This document shows positions 49,302 through 49,686 of a stretch of DNA of 49,686 nt, one piece after another; the first letter of the stretch is position 1, and each line of letters starts with the position of its first letter. Under the pieces are notes generated by a model, which saw nothing but the letters and a program-made list of their open reading frames with translations, did no database searches and was not told where the DNA came from. Source of the stretch: an uncultured Lachnospiraceae bacterium. GTDB lineage: Bacteria; Bacillota; Clostridia; Lachnospirales; Lachnospiraceae. The position numbers and the translations under genes are program-made. The stretch is taken from assembly GCA_910586005.1 (NCBI GenBank), contig CAJUHG010000010.1, positions 1-49,686 of the forward strand, in the 5' to 3' direction.

Positions 49302-49686
49302 ATTATATCATACCAAGAAATAAATGGGAACTACAACTTCAGCAAGCCCAACATGGAAAGAAGACTTATTATATCATACCAAGAAATAAATGGGAACTAC
49401 AACTAAATATGTCACCTCTACTTTATTAGAAGAATTATATCATACCAAGAAATAAATGGGAACTACAACTTTTTCTCGCATCAGCAACCTACTTTGTGAA
49501 TTATATCATACCAAGAAATAAATGGGAACTACAACTTTGGTATCATTCGCTTTTAATTTGGGGAGATTATATCATACCAAGAAATAAATGGGAACTACAA
49601 CAAGCACAGGATTTATTTATGATGGAGTAATATTATATCATACCAAGAAATAAATGGGAACTACAACTTTTTCTCGCATCAGCAAC
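49302..49686 (-). CRISPR. Type II-C CRISPR array (six repeats in the window, continues beyond it)
   Basis: Six identical 36-base repeats start at 49302, 49368, 49434, 49500, 49566 and 49632 (plus strand ATTATATCATACC... ending GGGAACTACAAC), with 30-base spacers between. On the minus strand each repeat reads GTTGTAGTTCCC... and ends TGATATAAT, an extended -10, so each repeat probably starts its own crRNA as in other II-C arrays. The anti-repeat of the tracrRNA pairs with this strand. The sixth spacer is cut by the window end; its 19 visible bases equal the start of spacer 3. Confidence 0.97.

Overview
The window reads as a chromosomal segment of a low-GC, Gram-positive anaerobe of the class Clostridia, most likely a gut Lachnospiraceae. 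This is an inference from AT-rich codon use, T-box and S-box leaders, a eukaryote-like proline-tRNA ligase, a ThiT transporter, a beta-glucuronidase and several small clostridial proteins. No tRNA or rRNA gene was seen.

Positions 1-30230 are mostly conserved chromosomal genes: greA, a GlpP antiterminator, an XRE regulator, an SDR reductase, hpf, ddl-murF, plsC, a PrcB-like lipoprotein, murA, a beta-glucuronidase, metK under a SAM-I riboswitch, an HD hydrolase with an unknown partner, a sensor kinase/response regulator pair, an RluA-type pseudouridine synthase, an AI-2E-family permease, proS under a proline T-box, a TSCPD protein behind an altered IS200-type TnpA, secA, thiT and gdhA. Between proS and the TSCPD gene lies about 1.4 kb without a normal gene. 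It carries a perfect-consensus promoter and a matching terminator on the minus strand, and degenerate tandem repeats between them.

Positions 30540-49686 are a defence island. A divergent XRE regulator and a small HTH-like protein flank a promoter with a palindrome between its -35 and -10. This promoter leads into a single-strand phosphorothioation (Ssp-type) operon in the order sspD-sspB-sspC-sspA, followed by a DUF262/DUF1524 protein (SspE-like). After these come a 49-residue protein, a DndD-like SMC ATPase and a 169-residue protein, which together look like a second effector module. sspB is preceded by two identical 25-codon mini-ORFs coupled to each other and to sspB by ATGA overlaps. Directly downstream is a compact type II-C CRISPR-Cas system: tracrRNA, cas9, cas1, cas2, and an array of 36-bp repeats with 30-bp spacers. 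The array is read from the minus strand, each repeat ends in an extended -10 box, and the array continues past the window edge.

A recurring oddity is short, often degenerate tandem duplication at gene edges. It is seen 5' of the RluA gene (70 nt), at the 3' end of the second XRE gene (70 nt), upstream of sspB (74 nt), downstream of sspA (about 37/75 nt) and in a decayed ORF next to glpP. Two families of intergenic hairpin repeats also recur across the window.
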